A stretch of DNA of 64,000 bases from Sinorhizobium terangae (GCF_029714365.1 NZ_CP121659.1:930001-994000); one strand, 5' to 3'. Shown: positions 31,218-41,786, counted from the stretch's first letter. Notes: generated by a model not told the origin, from the letters alone. Numbers and translations are program-made.

Positions 31218-32728
31218 TGACCGATTGGCCCGTACTTTCCGCGGTCACCTTCATGCCGCTCGTCGGCGTTCTGCTTCTCTTGCTGACAAGGGAAGACAGC
31301 GTCTACGGCCGCCGGAACATCCTGAACGTGTCGCTGCTGACGACGATCTTCACCTTCGCCGTCTCGCTCTACATCTGGTATCAGTTCGACCCCTCGAACC
31401 CGGGCTTCCAGATGGTCGAGAAGCGCGAGTGGCTCGGCACCGGCATCTCCTATCACCTCGGCATCGATGGCATTTCCGTGCTGTTCGTGCCGCTGACCGC
31501 GCTCTTGATGCCGTTCTGCGTGCTGGCGAGCTGGCTCACGATCGAGAAGCGCCTGAAGGAATACATGATCGCGTTTCTGATGCTGGAAACGCTGATGCTC
31601 GGCGTCTTCGTCTCGCTCGACATCGTGCTCTTCTACGTGTTCTTCGAAGCAGGCCTCATTCCGATGTTCATCATCATCGGCGTCTGGGGCGGCAGGGATC
31701 GCGTCTATGCGAGCTACAAGTTCTTCCTCTACACGCTGTTGGGCTCGGTGCTGATGCTGCTCGCCATCATGGCGATGTATTGGCAGGCCGGCACGACCGA
31801 TATCACAGAACTGCTGGCCTACAAGTTCCCGCGCGAGATGCAGACCTGGCTATGGCTTGCCTTCTTCGCCTCCTTCGCGGTGAAGATGCCGATGTGGCCG
31901 GTGCACACCTGGCTTCCCGACGCGCACGTCCAGGCGCCGACTGCGGGGTCGGTCATTCTGGCTGGCATCCTCTTGAAGCTCGGCGGCTACGGCTTCCTGC
32001 GCTTCTCGCTGCCGATGTTCCCGCTCGCTTCGGACTATTTCGCGCCGTTCGTGTTCACGCTGTCGATCGTCGCGATCATCTACACCTCGCTGGTGGCGAT
32101 GATGCAGACCGATATCAAGAAGCTGATCGCCTATTCCTCGGTGGCGCACATGGGCTATGTCACCATGGGCACGTTTGCCGCCAATACGCAGGGCGTACAG
32201 GGCGCAATCTTCCAGATGCTGTCGCACGGCATCGTCTCGGGAGCGCTCTTCCTTTGCGTCGGCGTCGTCTATGACCGCCTGCACACCCGCGAGATCGCGG
32301 CCTACGGCGGCCTCGTCAATAACATGCCGAAATACGCGGTCGCCTTCATGGTCTTCACCATGGCGAACGTCGGCCTTCCCGGGACCTCGGGCTTCGTCGG
32401 CGAAGTGCTGACGCTGGTGGGTGCCTTCCGCGCCAATACCTGGGTCGCCTTGTTCGCCACCAGCGGCGTCATTCTCTCGGCCGCCTATGCGCTCTGGCTC
32501 TATCGCCGGGTGATTTTCGGTGCGCTCGAGAAGGAAAGCCTGAAGGCGCTCCTCGATCTATCGGCACGTGAGAAGCTTATCCTCTATCCGCTGGTGATTC
32601 TGACGATCTTCTTCGGTGTCTATCCGGCACCGGTCTTCGATGCGACCGCGGCCTCCGTGGATCTGCTCGTAAACAACTACTCCGCAGCCCTGCAGGCAGC
32701 GCAAGACGTTGCGCTTTCGGTGCAATGA
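31217..32728 (+). CDS. nuoM: NADH-quinone oxidoreductase subunit M
   Basis: NuoM (503 residues) is the second antiporter-like subunit. Channel-helix signatures [14 protein letters not shown] (essential Glu, about residue 143) and [20 protein letters not shown] (about 230) are present. The start is placed at the ATG overlapping the nuoL stop; a start at 31190 would lie further inside nuoL and adds no conserved residues. Confidence 0.97.
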   Translation: MTDWPVLSAVTFMPLVGVLLLLLTREDSVYGRRNILNVSLLTTIFTFAVSLYIWYQFDPSNPGFQMVEKREWLGTGISYHLGIDGISVLFVPLTALLMPFCVLASWLTIEKRLKEYMIAFLMLETLMLGVFVSLDIVLFYVFFEAGLIPMFIIIGVWGGRDRVYASYKFFLYTLLGSVLMLLAIMAMYWQAGTTDITELLAYKFPREMQTWLWLAFFASFAVKMPMWPVHTWLPDAHVQAPTAGSVILAGILLKLGGYGFLRFSLPMFPLASDYFAPFVFTLSIVAIIYTSLVAMMQTDIKKLIAYSSVAHMGYVTMGTFAANTQGVQGAIFQMLSHGIVSGALFLCVGVVYDRLHTREIAAYGGLVNNMPKYAVAFMVFTMANVGLPGTSGFVGEVLTLVGAFRANTWVALFATSGVILSAAYALWLYRRVIFGALEKESLKALLDLSAREKLILYPLVILTIFFGVYPAPVFDATAASVDLLVNNYSAALQAAQDVALSVQ

Positions 32729-32747
32729 CCACAGGACGTGACTGGAC

Positions 32748-34193
32748 ATGACTGCTGAAACCCTCTTCGCAAGCCTGCAACTCTCGGTTCCCGAGCTGAT
32801 CCTCGCGGCCGGCGCGATGGTGCTGTTGATGATTGGCGTCTTTTCGAACGAAAGGTCGTCCACGCCAACCGTAACCGGACTTGCCGTCGCACTGCTGATC
32901 ATCGCCGGGCTGTGGCTCGTCCTGAAGACAGGCGAGGGTGAGGCCTATGGCGGCGCCTTCCTTTCCGATCCCTTCGCCAAGTTCATGAAGGTCCTGGCGC
33001 TGATCGGCTCGATTACGGCGATGGTGATGACCGTCGGCCATGCCCGTTCGACCCAGATCGACCGCTTCGAGTTTCCGGTGCTGCTGGTGCTGGCGACTCT
33101 CGGCATGCTGCTGATGATCTCCGCGAACGACCTGATCTCGCTCTACCTGTCGCTGGAGCTGCAGTCGCTGGCGCTCTATGTCGTGGCGGCGATCAATCGT
33201 GACAGCGTCCGTTCGACGGAAGCCGGGTTGAAATACTTCGTTCTCGGCGCCCTGTCGTCGGGCATGCTGCTTTACGGGATGTCGCTCGTCTACGGCTTCA
33301 CCGGCCATACCGGTTTCGACGAGATCGCCGCGGCCCTGACGGCGGAAGGCCGTTCGCTGGGCCTCGTTTTTGGCCTGGCCTTCATCCTCGCCGGCCTAGC
33401 CTTCAAGATTTCCGCGGTTCCGTTCCACATGTGGACGCCGGACGTCTATGAAGGCGCACCGACCCCGGTCACCGCCTTCTTCGCAGCCGCACCGAAGGTC
33501 GCGGCGATGTCGATCCTCGTTCGCATCGTCATCAATGCCTTCGAACCGGTGGTCGCGGACTGGCAGCAGATCGTCGTTTTCATCTCGATCGCTTCCATGC
33601 TGCTCGGCGCTTTCGCGGCAATCGGCCAGAGGAACATCAAGCGGCTGATGGCGTATTCGTCGATCGGTCACATGGGTTATGCGCTGGTCGGTCTTGCGGC
33701 TGGCTCGATGGCGGGCGTGCGCGGCGTGATCCTCTACATGCTGATCTACATGATCATGACGCTCGGCACCTTCGCCTGCATTCTCGCCATGCGCCGCAAG
33801 GAAGGCGAGCACGTCGAGAATATCGATGACCTTGCCGGCCTCTCGCAGACCAATCCGTTTATGGCGACGGCTCTGACGATCCTGATGTTCTCGCTGGCAG
33901 GCATCCCGCCGCTCGCAGGCTTCTTCGCGAAGTATTTCGTGTTCGTCGCCGCCATCGAGGCGCATCTCTACGCGCTCGCGATCATCGGCGTGCTCGCGTC
34001 TGTCGTCGGTGCCTATTATTACCTGCGCGTCATCAAGGTCATGTGGTTCGATGAGGCCAAGGGTGAGTTCGCGCGCACCGCCGGCGAACTGCGCCTTGTC
34101 TTCGGCCTCTCCGGTCTGTTCGTTCTCGGATACGTGCTGATCGGCGGGCCGCTCGGAAGCGCCGCGGAAGTTGCGGCGCGGACCTTCTTTTGA
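32748..34193 (+). CDS. nuoN: NADH-quinone oxidoreductase subunit N
   Basis: NuoN (481 residues) is the third antiporter-like subunit and the last gene of the operon. Conserved helices [15 protein letters not shown] (about residue 130) and [22 protein letters not shown] (about 225) are intact. Its stop codon overlaps the TTG start of birA (TTGA), so birA is translated as part of the same message. Confidence 0.97.
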   Translation: MTAETLFASLQLSVPELILAAGAMVLLMIGVFSNERSSTPTVTGLAVALLIIAGLWLVLKTGEGEAYGGAFLSDPFAKFMKVLALIGSITAMVMTVGHARSTQIDRFEFPVLLVLATLGMLLMISANDLISLYLSLELQSLALYVVAAINRDSVRSTEAGLKYFVLGALSSGMLLYGMSLVYGFTGHTGFDEIAAALTAEGRSLGLVFGLAFILAGLAFKISAVPFHMWTPDVYEGAPTPVTAFFAAAPKVAAMSILVRIVINAFEPVVADWQQIVVFISIASMLLGAFAAIGQRNIKRLMAYSSIGHMGYALVGLAAGSMAGVRGVILYMLIYMIMTLGTFACILAMRRKEGEHVENIDDLAGLSQTNPFMATALTILMFSLAGIPPLAGFFAKYFVFVAAIEAHLYALAIIGVLASVVGAYYYLRVIKVMWFDEAKGEFARTAGELRLVFGLSGLFVLGYVLIGGPLGSAAEVAARTFF

Positions 34194-34957
34194 CCGGCGG
34201 GAAGGGCGGCGGCCGGATTTCGCCTGACGACTTCCGGCATGTTGCGCTTGCCGAGACCATCTCGACCAACAGCGAGTGTCTGGCGAAGGCGCGAGAAGGT
34301 GATCCCGGCAATCTCTGGATCACCGCCGGCCGACAGACGGGCGGCCGCGGCCGTCGCGGCCGCGCATGGGTTTCCGAACCCGGCAACCTCTACGCATCGC
34401 TGCTTCTCATCGATCCGGCGCCGATTGCGCGATTGCATTCGCTGCCGCTTGCCGTCGCGGTGGCCGCGCATCGGGCGATCCGGACAGTAATGCCGCCGGC
34501 CGCGGCGCCGGTAGAAATCAAATGGCCGAACGACATCCTCGTTGATGGCAAGAAGGTATGCGGCATTCTTCTTGAAGGAGAGGAACTTGCCGACGGGCGG
34601 CGGGCACTGGTCATCGGCATCGGGGTAAATGTCGGCATCGCACCCGAAGGAGCGCTCTATCCCGCGACGTCACTTCGTCGCGAGGGGGCGTCGGCGTCGC
34701 CGGATGAGCTGTTCGCACATCTTTTTCTCGCCGTTGCCGAGATGCTCTCCCTCTGGGACCGCGGCGCAGGCATCGCCAAGATCATCGAGCTCTGGCGTGC
34801 GGCGGCGCGGGGGATCGGCGAGACGATCACCGTCAACCTGCCGGATCGGTCGCTTTCGGGCCGCTTTGCCGGTATTGATCAGGACGGCCGGTTGTTGCTC
34901 GACACGGGATCCGGCACCCAGCAGGCGATTGCCGCCGGTGATGTATTTTTTGGATGA
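34190..34957 (+). CDS. birA: Biotin--[acetyl-CoA-carboxylase] ligase
   Basis: This 255-residue enzyme activates biotin with ATP and attaches it to carboxylases. The biotinoyl-AMP loop GRGRRGRAW (about residue 52) and the KWPNDIL motif (about 108), with the catalytic Lys and Asp, are visible. A small C-terminal SH3-like domain ends the chain. It lacks the N-terminal helix-turn-helix of E. coli BirA, so it is a ligase only and not a bio-operon repressor. The start is a TTG overlapping the nuoN stop; no in-frame ATG lies early enough to include the full catalytic domain. Confidence 0.93.
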   Translation: MTGGKGGGRISPDDFRHVALAETISTNSECLAKAREGDPGNLWITAGRQTGGRGRRGRAWVSEPGNLYASLLLIDPAPIARLHSLPLAVAVAAHRAIRTVMPPAAAPVEIKWPNDILVDGKKVCGILLEGEELADGRRALVIGIGVNVGIAPEGALYPATSLRREGASASPDELFAHLFLAVAEMLSLWDRGAGIAKIIELWRAAARGIGETITVNLPDRSLSGRFAGIDQDGRLLLDTGSGTQQAIAAGDVFFG

Positions 34958-34982
34958 TTGAAGAATAGGGGCGCGCGACGAT

Positions 34983-36650
34983 ATGGCGCAGGAAGAAGAA
35001 CTGGTGTTCTTGCCGCTTGGCGGCGTCGGCGAAATAGGCATGAACCTCGGCCTTTATGGCTATGGCCGGCCCGGCAACCGCCAGTGGATCATGGTCGATT
35101 GCGGTGTGACTTTCCCCGGCCCGGAACTGCCCGGCGTCGAACTGGTCTTGCCGGACATCGCCTTCCTCGCCGAGGAGCGCCGCAATCTGAGGGCGATCAT
35201 CATCACGCACGCGCATGAGGACCACTATGGTGCGTTGAACGACCTTTGGCCGGGCCTCAACGTTCCGGTCTATGCTTCGCCCTTCACAGCCGGCATGCTC
35301 GAGGCGAAGCGCGATTTCGAAAAAAGCCGCGGCGAAATTCCGGTCACGATCTTCAAGCAGGGGGACCGGATCAATGTCGGCCCCTTCAGCATCGAGGCAA
35401 TCGGCGTCAACCATTCGATCCCTGAGCCGATGTCGCTCGTCATCCGCACGCCGCTCGGCACTATCGTGCACACGGGCGACTGGAAGATCGATCTTGAGCC
35501 GTCGCTCGGCCCGATCACGGACGAAGCGCGTTTCCGCCAGATCGGCGAGGAAGGCGTGTTGGCGCTCGTCTGCGACTCCACCAACGCGCTTCGCGACGGC
35601 GTTTCGCCATCCGAACAACAGGTTTCTGAAAGTCTCGCCAAGATCATCGCGAATGCTGAAGGTCGTGTCGGCATCACCACATTCTCCTCGAATGTCGGCC
35701 GGATTCGCTCTGTCGCCGAAGCGGCGGAGGCAGCGGGCAGGGAGGTTCTGCTGCTCGGCAGTTCGATGAAGCGCGTTGTGGACGTCGCCAGGGACCTCGG
35801 CCTGATGGAAGGTCTGAAGCCGTTCCTGGCTGAGGACGAGTTCGGCTATATTCCGCGCGACAAGGTCGTCGTGATCCTGACCGGCAGCCAAGGGGAGCCT
35901 CGGGCAGCGCTCGCCAAGATCGCCCGGGATGAGATGCGCAATGTGGCGTTTTCGGCCGGTGACACGATCGTCTTCTCGTCGCGTACCATTCCAGGAAACG
36001 AAAAGGCGATCAACGACATCAAGAATGGCCTGATCGAGCAGGGCATTCACATCATTACCGACAGCGAGGCGCTCGTGCATGTTTCCGGCCACCCACGGCG
36101 CAACGAGCTGCAGCAGATGTACCAGTGGGTCAAGCCGCAGATCGTCGTGCCCGTCCACGGCGAGGCAGCCCACCTGACCGCACATGCCGAACTGGCGCTG
36201 CACTCCGGTATCGCTAGTGTGCCGCGGCTGCGCAATGGTGAAATCCTGCGCCTGGCACCCGGCCCAGCGGAGGTGATCGACCAGGCGCCGCACGGTCGCA
36301 TCTACAAGGACGGAACGTTGATCGGCGACTTCGACGAGATGGGCATCGGCGAGCGGCGTAAGCTTTCCTTCGCCGGCCACGTCTCCGTCAATGTCGTGCT
36401 CGACAATCGCTATGATTTCCTCGGTGATCCGGATGTCGTACCGATCGGACTTCCGGAATTCGACGACGAGGGCGAGGATATGGGCGATACGCTCTACGAC
36501 GCTGTGCTCGGCGCGGTGGAAAGTATCCCTCGGGCAAAGCGGAAGGATCTCGCCATGTTGCAGGAAGCGGTTCGCCGCGCTGTGCGCAGTACCGCCAATC
36601 AGGTATGGGGCAAGAAGCCGGTTGTCACGGTTTTTGTTACCAAAGTCTGA
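34983..36650 (+). CDS. rnj: Ribonuclease J
   Basis: This 555-residue metallo-beta-lactamase/beta-CASP ribonuclease has both endonuclease and 5'-exonuclease activity and matures rRNA and mRNA. The zinc motif HAHEDHYG (about residues 75-82), later metal ligands in NHSIPEP and HTGDWKID, and the beta-CASP motifs STNAL and VSGHPRRNELQ are present. In S. meliloti, RNase J acts in 16S/23S rRNA processing alongside RNase E. It follows birA by 25 bases. Confidence 0.95.
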   Translation: MAQEEELVFLPLGGVGEIGMNLGLYGYGRPGNRQWIMVDCGVTFPGPELPGVELVLPDIAFLAEERRNLRAIIITHAHEDHYGALNDLWPGLNVPVYASPFTAGMLEAKRDFEKSRGEIPVTIFKQGDRINVGPFSIEAIGVNHSIPEPMSLVIRTPLGTIVHTGDWKIDLEPSLGPITDEARFRQIGEEGVLALVCDSTNALRDGVSPSEQQVSESLAKIIANAEGRVGITTFSSNVGRIRSVAEAAEAAGREVLLLGSSMKRVVDVARDLGLMEGLKPFLAEDEFGYIPRDKVVVILTGSQGEPRAALAKIARDEMRNVAFSAGDTIVFSSRTIPGNEKAINDIKNGLIEQGIHIITDSEALVHVSGHPRRNELQQMYQWVKPQIVVPVHGEAAHLTAHAELALHSGIASVPRLRNGEILRLAPGPAEVIDQAPHGRIYKDGTLIGDFDEMGIGERRKLSFAGHVSVNVVLDNRYDFLGDPDVVPIGLPEFDDEGEDMGDTLYDAVLGAVESIPRAKRKDLAMLQEAVRRAVRSTANQVWGKKPVVTVFVTKV

Positions 36651-36710
36651 TTTCCCCACCTGAAGGCGCGGCGTAATCCACTGCGGAGCCTCGAAGGAAG
36701 GGAGCATTCG

Positions 36711-37115
36711 ATGTTGGGAAGGGTAAATCACGTGGCGATCGCCGTGCCGGATTTGGCAACGGCGGCTGAAAGTTACCGTACGATGCTCGGCGCAAACGTC
36801 ACCGAGCCGCAGGCGCTTCCCGAGCACGGTGTCACGGTCGTGTTCGTAACGCTGCCGAATACGAAGGTGGAACTGCTGGAGCCGTTGGGCGCGGCATCCC
36901 CGATTGCCGCTTTTCTTGCGAAGAACCCTGCGGGCGGCATGCACCACATCTGCTATGAGGTGGCGGACATCATTGCGGCTCGCGACCGGTTGAAGGAGGC
37001 GGGAGCACGGGTGCTCGGCGATGGAACGCCAAAAATCGGCGCCCATGGCAAACCGGTTCTGTTCCTGCACCCCAAGGACTTTCAAGGCACCTTGATCGAA
37101 CTGGAAGAGGTGTGA
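36711..37115 (+). CDS. mce: Methylmalonyl-CoA epimerase
   Basis: This 134-residue vicinal oxygen chelate enzyme interconverts (R)- and (S)-methylmalonyl-CoA in propionate catabolism. The start LGRVNHVAIAVPDL carries the first metal His. The glutamate motif KVELLEPLG (about residue 63) and GGMHHICYEVADI (about 85) are also typical, and the chain ends in LIELEEV. GAAGGGAG seven bases upstream supports the ATG. It is 60 bases after rnj and may be cotranscribed. Confidence 0.94.
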   Translation: MLGRVNHVAIAVPDLATAAESYRTMLGANVTEPQALPEHGVTVVFVTLPNTKVELLEPLGAASPIAAFLAKNPAGGMHHICYEVADIIAARDRLKEAGARVLGDGTPKIGAHGKPVLFLHPKDFQGTLIELEEV

Positions 37116-37190
37116 CAGTCGGGCGCGGCCCACTTGTTTGCCGGCCGGGCTGAGTGGCGTTATAAGGCGGACGCGATGGCCTTGCGGTAA

Positions 37191-37243
37191 TTCAAAGTGC
37201 TACAGCGTCCTCTGCGCGTCTGATCAGACGCGCGGCGCTGCAG
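37191..37243 (+). repeat. RIME-like palindromic half element, copy A
   Basis: The stretch begins ATTCAAAGTGCTACAGCGTCC and closes with a perfect 20-base palindrome GCGCGTCTGA/TCAGACGCGC (37214-37233), framed by CTACAGCG and CGCTGCAG. The same architecture recurs at 47597-47655, and its opening is similar to the second half of the element at 10961-11078. Confidence 0.65.
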
Positions 37244-37274
37244 GGCCATCCAGCGATAAGAATTGAGACCCGCA

Positions 37275-37544
37275 ATGTCCGTTTTTTCGACCCTTGCTAT
37301 CTATTTCATCATCTGGTGGCTCACGCTCTTTGCCGTTCTGCCGCTGGGAGTGCGCACGCAAGCGGAGGAAAACGATGTCGTGCCCGGCAGTGTCGAAAGC
37401 GCTCCCGCGCGGTTCCGCGCCCTGCGCGTCGTGCTGCTGACCACCGCCATCGCTGCTGCCATTCACCTCGGCTGGTATTTCGTTTCGGTCAAACTGGGAT
37501 ACGGGATCGATTCCATCCCGCGTTTCGCGCCGAAATTTTATTGA
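37275..37544 (+). CDS. DUF1467 family small membrane protein
   Basis: This 89-residue protein has two transmembrane helices (about residues 5-25 and 55-77), separated by a loop with the motif LPLGVRTQAEE-DVVPG that is typical of the DUF1467 family in alphaproteobacteria. The ATG at 37275 was preferred to an in-frame TTG at 37263. The function is unknown. The gene sits between mce and proS in many rhizobia, and a RIME-like repeat separates it from mce here. Confidence 0.88.
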   Translation: MSVFSTLAIYFIIWWLTLFAVLPLGVRTQAEENDVVPGSVESAPARFRALRVVLLTTAIAAAIHLGWYFVSVKLGYGIDSIPRFAPKFY

Positions 37545-37768
37545 ATGGCTGCCGAGGCCTACTGCGAATTGCCGATGGGCAAAAATCGTGCCAGCGGGCA
37601 AAAGCCCGCCGCCAAATTCGCAGTTGAATAATTGTTTTCTCGCAGTTCCGAGGGAGAACGGGTGGCGCCGACGCCGGGACCTGAGCGGCAACGAAAAATT
37701 CTCGGGTTGACTGCCAGAGAATTGACATATTTCAACAGTGCTTCGGTGAAAGGGAGGCTGCGAAAAGC

Positions 37769-37919
37769 AAAAAAAAACAAGGCGTAAAGCCTTGTTTTCT
37801 AAGTTTCGCGTGATCTTTAATCCGTTTCCGGCGGCAGCGAACGAGCGCGCCTAAGATCTTATCCTCCCAAGACTTGACCGCGAATTCCGGCAAGAATTTG
37901 GTCTTCTTGCCTGTTTTGT
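37769..37919 (-). ncRNA. Candidate small RNA of the alpha-r9 (Smr9C) family
   Basis: On the minus strand a compact RNA is suggested. A perfect 8-bp hairpin GGCAAGAA/TTCTTGCC (37911-37889) lies near the 5' end, and a strong intrinsic terminator AAAACAAGGC/GCCTTGTTTT lies at the 3' end, followed by a T run. In S. meliloti the trans-acting RNA Smr9C, about 149 bases long, maps between the DUF1467 gene and proS. That location and size match what I remember, so I assign the family from context. A 69-codon frame on the same strand runs through the terminator and is probably not translated. The 5' end is approximate. Confidence 0.6.
37774..37798. terminator. Bidirectional intrinsic terminator in the DUF1467-proS spacer
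   Basis: A perfect 10-bp stem AAAACAAGGC/GCCTTGTTTT with a five-base loop is flanked by an A run on one side and TTTTC on the other. It can end the minus-strand small RNA and also plus-strand transcription from the DUF1467 gene. Confidence 0.85.
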
Positions 37920-38309
37920 GAGCCGAAATTAGCTCAAACATTGGGCGCTGTCATCTGCTTTTTTTGCATTTTTGCGACAGTCCGGCAATTTTTTTCCGTT
38001 GACAGGAGCCGTCCTTGTTCTGTTACTACCGTGCTCTTTTGACGCAGGCCAGTCCCGCGCATTTCCCACCAAACGCCATCTATTATGTGGTTTTCTTCCC
38101 GCTGCGGCAGGGTTTTCATCCGCGCGCGAAGCGGTTATGAACGCTGAGCTCGAAATGCTTTCCACCGGCCGTGTCGGAGGAGAAATTCAAGAGTACGATC
38201 GCAATGGGCTAAGCCGCTTCTCCTTGCTCGGGCGAAGGTGGCCGAAGCACAACGTCATTTCGCCCGAATCCGCCGATATTGCCAAGTCCACCAAGTTCTG
38301 GAACCTGTC
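37920..38309. other. proS: proS leader region
   Basis: This 390-base stretch lies between the small RNA and proS. Near its start it holds AT-rich promoter-like DNA. A housekeeping-type promoter for proS, listed separately, would give a leader of about 275 bases. No leader peptide or riboswitch fold that I recognise is present. Confidence 0.4.
37999..38027 (+). promoter_or_regulatory. proS: Possible proS promoter
   Basis: TTGACA at 37999-38004 is a perfect -35 hexamer, with GTTACT 17 bases later as a moderate -10. The position suits proS, which has no other plausible promoter nearby. Confidence 0.35.
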
Positions 38310-39638
38310 ATGCGCCTGTCCCGCTTTTTCATGCCCATCTTGAAGGAAAATCCGAAGGAAGCGGAAATCGTTTCCCACCGCCTGATGCTGCGGACGGGCA
38401 TGATCCGCCAGCAATCTGCCGGCATCTATACCTGGCTGCCGCTTGGCAAGCGCGTGCTCGACAAGGTCAACGCGATCATTCGCGAAGAACAGAACCGCTC
38501 CGGCGCGATCGAGCTCCTGATGCCGACCCTGCAGTCGGCGGAGCTGTGGCAGGAGAGCGGACGCTACGATGCCTATGGCAAGGAAATGCTGCGCATCAAG
38601 GACCGGCAGGACCGGCCGATGCTCTATGGCCCGACGAACGAGGAGATGATCACGGACGTATTCCGCTCCTACGTGAAGTCCTATCGTGACCTGCCGCTCA
38701 ACCTCTATCACATCCAGTTGAAGTTCCGCGACGAGATCCGTCCGCGCTTCGGCACGATGCGCTCGCGCGAGTTCCTGATGAAGGACGCCTATTCCTTCGA
38801 TCTTGATCGCGAAGGGGCGGAGCACGCCTATAACCGGATGTTCGCCGCTTATCTGCGCACCTTCGCCCGCATGGGCTTGCGTGCGATCCCGATGCGCGCC
38901 GACACGGGGCCGATCGGCGGCAATCTCAGCCACGAGTTCATCATCCTTGCCGACACGGGCGAGTCGGAAGTCTTCTGCCACAAGGACTTCCTCGGATTCG
39001 ACATCCCGGGCGAGGATACCAATTTCGACGATGTCGCCGGCCTGAAGGCGATCTTCGAGAAATGGACCTCACGTTATGCCGCAACCTCGGAAATGCATGA
39101 TGAGGCGGACTTCAACGCCATTCCCGAGAGCGAACGCCTGTCGGCGCGCGGCATCGAGGTCGGCCACATCTTCTACTTCGGCACAAAATATTCCGAAGCG
39201 ATGGGCGCGAGGGTGCTCGGACCGGACGGCAAGGAGCACACCGTGCACATGGGCTCCTACGGTATCGGCCCGACCCGTCTTGTGCCCGCGATCATCGAGG
39301 CATCGCACGACGAGAACGGTATCATCTGGCCGAAGTCGATCGCCCCGTTCGATGTCGTCGTCATCAACATGAAAGCGGGTGATGCCGCTTGCGATGCGGC
39401 GAGCGCCACGCTCTACTCGGGACTCGGGAAGGCTGGATTCGACGTGCTTCTGGACGATACCGATGACCGCGCCGGCGCGAAGTTTGCGACCGCCGACCTT
39501 ATTGGTGTCCCTGTCCAGATCATCGTTGGACCGCGGTCGGTTGCGAACGGCGAAGTCGAGATCAAGGATCGTAAGACCGGCGAGCGCGAGACGATGACGA
39601 TCGAAGCCGCGATCAACAAGCTGGTTGCGACGAGATAA
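38310..39638 (+). CDS. proS: Prolyl-tRNA synthetase
   Basis: ProS (442 residues) charges tRNA-Pro. Class II motifs are visible: motif 2 around [21 protein letters not shown] (about residue 140) and motif 3 [10 protein letters not shown] (about 315), followed by the anticodon-binding domain ending in VATR. The chain is about 130 residues shorter than E. coli ProRS because the editing insertion between motifs 2 and 3 is absent, as is usual for alphaproteobacteria. Ala-tRNA-Pro must therefore be cleared by a separate editing protein. The ATG at 38310 fits the conserved MRLSRFFMP start. Confidence 0.96.
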   Translation: MRLSRFFMPILKENPKEAEIVSHRLMLRTGMIRQQSAGIYTWLPLGKRVLDKVNAIIREEQNRSGAIELLMPTLQSAELWQESGRYDAYGKEMLRIKDRQDRPMLYGPTNEEMITDVFRSYVKSYRDLPLNLYHIQLKFRDEIRPRFGTMRSREFLMKDAYSFDLDREGAEHAYNRMFAAYLRTFARMGLRAIPMRADTGPIGGNLSHEFIILADTGESEVFCHKDFLGFDIPGEDTNFDDVAGLKAIFEKWTSRYAATSEMHDEADFNAIPESERLSARGIEVGHIFYFGTKYSEAMGARVLGPDGKEHTVHMGSYGIGPTRLVPAIIEASHDENGIIWPKSIAPFDVVVINMKAGDAACDAASATLYSGLGKAGFDVLLDDTDDRAGAKFATADLIGVPVQIIVGPRSVANGEVEIKDRKTGERETMTIEAAINKLVATR

Positions 39639-39656
39639 AGGACGAAGGAAGCGAAG

Positions 39657-40967
39657 ATGACCGCGGCGACTGAAGACCAGGTGCAGGCTGCCGCTCAGTC
39701 TGGTGTGCCTTCCAGCCGTCCCTTTTCCGCGTTCGAGCGCATGGTGGCCTGGCGCTATCTGCGCTCGCGTCGGAAAGAGGCCTTCATCTCGGTCATAGCC
39801 GGCTTCTCATTCATCGGCATCATGCTGGGTGTCGCGACGTTGATCATCGTCATGGCGGTGATGAACGGATTCCGCACCGAGCTCATTTCCCGCATCCTCG
39901 GCATGAACGGCCATATCATCGTACAGCCGCTCGATGGTCCGCTGACCAACTACGCGGAACTCGCCAATAAGTTTTCGGCGGTACCGGGCGTGACCATGGC
40001 GATCCCGATGGTCGAGGGACAGGTGCTCGCCCAGGGCTACGGTGATGCGTCGACAGGGGCCCTCGTTCGCGGGGTCCGTCCTGACGACCTCTCGAAGCTG
40101 AAATCCATTTCCGAGCACATCCAGTCCGGCGATCTGGTCGGCTTTGCGTCTGGCAGCGGTGTTGCAATCGGTTCGCGCATGGCCGAACAGCTGGGCATCC
40201 GTGTCGGCGGCACGATCACGCTGACCTCGCCGAACGGCGATGTGACGCCCATGGGCATGAATCCGCGCGTCAAGGCCTATACCGTCTCGGCGATCTTCGA
40301 AATCGGCATGTCGGAATATGACGCAACGATCATCTTCATGCCGCTCGAGGAGGCGCAGCTTTACTTCAACGCCGAGGGCCTCGTCCAATCGATCGAAATT
40401 TTCGCCGAACATCCGGACGGGGTCGATTCCCTGCGCAAGCCCATTGAAGATGCGGCCGGCCGGCAGATCTTCATCACCGACTGGCGCGACCGCAACAAAA
40501 CCTTCTTCTCTGCGCTTGAGGTCGAGCGCAACGTGATGTTCATGATCCTGACGCTGATCGTGCTGGTCGCGGCCTTGAACATCATTTCCGGCCTCATCAT
40601 GCTGGTGAAGGACAAGGGCAGCGACATTGCAATCCTCAGAACCATGGGCGCAACGTCCGGATCGGTGATGCGCATCTTCTTCATGACCGGCGCCGCCATC
40701 GGGGTCGCCGGCACGATCGCCGGCGTGCTCCTTGGCGTCGTCGTCTGCCTTAATATCGAATCGATCCGCCAGTTCTTCTCGTGGGTCTCGGGAACGACGC
40801 TCTTCAATCCCGAGCTCTATTTCCTGAGCCAGCTTCCCGCCGATATGAATGCGGACGAGACGATTGCCGTCGTCATCATGGCGATTGCCCTTTCCTTCCT
40901 TGCCACGATCTTCCCGGCCTGGCGTGCCTCGCGCCTCGATCCGGTGCAGGCCCTGCGGTACGAATAA
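39657..40967 (+). CDS. lolC: Lipoprotein-releasing ABC transporter permease (LolC/E type)
   Basis: This 436-residue inner-membrane permease has an N-terminal helix (about residues 40-62), a large periplasmic domain, and three C-terminal helices in an FtsX fold. With LolD it extracts outer-membrane lipoproteins and hands them to LolA. The short motif AWRYLRSRRKEAFISVIAGFSFIGI before and in the first helix is typical. Only one permease gene is present, so it probably forms a homodimer (sometimes called LolF). It lies between proS and lolD with gaps of 18 bases on each side. Confidence 0.93.
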   Translation: MTAATEDQVQAAAQSGVPSSRPFSAFERMVAWRYLRSRRKEAFISVIAGFSFIGIMLGVATLIIVMAVMNGFRTELISRILGMNGHIIVQPLDGPLTNYAELANKFSAVPGVTMAIPMVEGQVLAQGYGDASTGALVRGVRPDDLSKLKSISEHIQSGDLVGFASGSGVAIGSRMAEQLGIRVGGTITLTSPNGDVTPMGMNPRVKAYTVSAIFEIGMSEYDATIIFMPLEEAQLYFNAEGLVQSIEIFAEHPDGVDSLRKPIEDAAGRQIFITDWRDRNKTFFSALEVERNVMFMILTLIVLVAALNIISGLIMLVKDKGSDIAILRTMGATSGSVMRIFFMTGAAIGVAGTIAGVLLGVVVCLNIESIRQFFSWVSGTTLFNPELYFLSQLPADMNADETIAVVIMAIALSFLATIFPAWRASRLDPVQALRYE

Positions 40968-40985
40968 CAAGGACAAGAACGCAAA

Positions 40986-41672
40986 ATGAATGCGCGTGTG
41001 GCACTGCAGCTCTCCGGCATCGAGCGGCACTATGGCGAGGGCGACACCTACCTCCCGATTCTCAAGGGCGTCGATTTCACGCTGCGAAGCGGTGAGACCG
41101 TCGCGCTCGTGGCGCCTTCGGGAACCGGCAAGTCGACGCTCTTGCATGTCGCGGGCCTGCTCGAACATCCGGACGCGGGCGAAGTCGTCGTGAATGGATT
41201 GGCTTGCAACGGGCTCAGCGATGATCGGCGCACGGCTATCCGGCGAAAGGAAATCGGCTTCGTCTATCAGTTCCATCACCTTCTGCCGGAATTTTCCGCG
41301 CTGGAAAACATCATGATGCCGCAACTGATTGCCGGCCTTCCGAAGGCAGAAGCGGCGGAGAGAGCCGCCGCTTTGCTCGACTATATGCGCATCGGCCACC
41401 GTGGCAGCCATAGGCCGGCTGAGCTTTCGGGCGGCGAGCAGCAGCGCGTCGCCATCGCCCGTGCTGTGGCCAATGCGCCGCTCGTTCTGCTGGCCGATGA
41501 GCCGACCGGCAATCTCGATCCCGAGACCGCCGGCTATGTGTTCGAGGCGATGGAGGCACTGGCACGCCAGTCGGGCCTTGCCGCATTGATTGCGACGCAC
41601 AATCATGAACTCGCCTCCCTGATGGATCGCCGTGTGACGATCGAGGACGGGAAGGTCGTCGAACTGAAGTAG
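40986..41672 (+). CDS. lolD: Lipoprotein-releasing ABC transporter ATPase LolD
   Basis: This 228-residue ABC ATPase has Walker [12 protein letters not shown] (about residues 44-54), the signature [14 protein letters not shown] (about 144) and Walker [13 protein letters not shown] (about 166). The MacB/LolD subfamily pattern, including the switch His in IATHNHEL, is clear. It powers the LolC/E-type permease encoded immediately upstream. A dispersed repeat begins 16 bases after its stop. Confidence 0.95.
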   Translation: MNARVALQLSGIERHYGEGDTYLPILKGVDFTLRSGETVALVAPSGTGKSTLLHVAGLLEHPDAGEVVVNGLACNGLSDDRRTAIRRKEIGFVYQFHHLLPEFSALENIMMPQLIAGLPKAEAAERAAALLDYMRIGHRGSHRPAELSGGEQQRVAIARAVANAPLVLLADEPTGNLDPETAGYVFEAMEALARQSGLAALIATHNHELASLMDRRVTIEDGKVVELK

Positions 41673-41687
41673 TGCGCGGGTAGAGCA

Positions 41688-41737
41688 GGAGGAAGTGTGC
41701 GGCTTTCCGCGCGCGTCCCGCTCCGACTCATTGGAGT
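41688..41737 (+). repeat. Dispersed intergenic repeat, copy 1
   Basis: About 50 bases running from GGAAGTGTGCGGCTTTCCGC to CATTGGAGT match a stretch at 50773-50828 at roughly three quarters of positions, allowing a few gap bases. The shared core is GCGGTTTTCCGC, CGCATCCCGCTC, then ATTGGAAT. Such copies recur between genes in rhizobial genomes. Confidence 0.6.
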
Positions 41738-41786
41738 GACCAGGTTTATGATCGGGTCGCTTCGGCCCAGGATCATCGCGAGCTGG

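Noticed and set aside
37594..37609. GCGGGC-AAAA-GCCCGC hairpin after the DUF1467 gene as a terminator
   Set aside because: It has no T run, and a much stronger terminator lies 165 bases downstream.
37732..37941. 69-codon minus-strand frame in the DUF1467-proS spacer
   Set aside because: It runs through a strong terminator before its stop codon and overlaps the better-supported small RNA.
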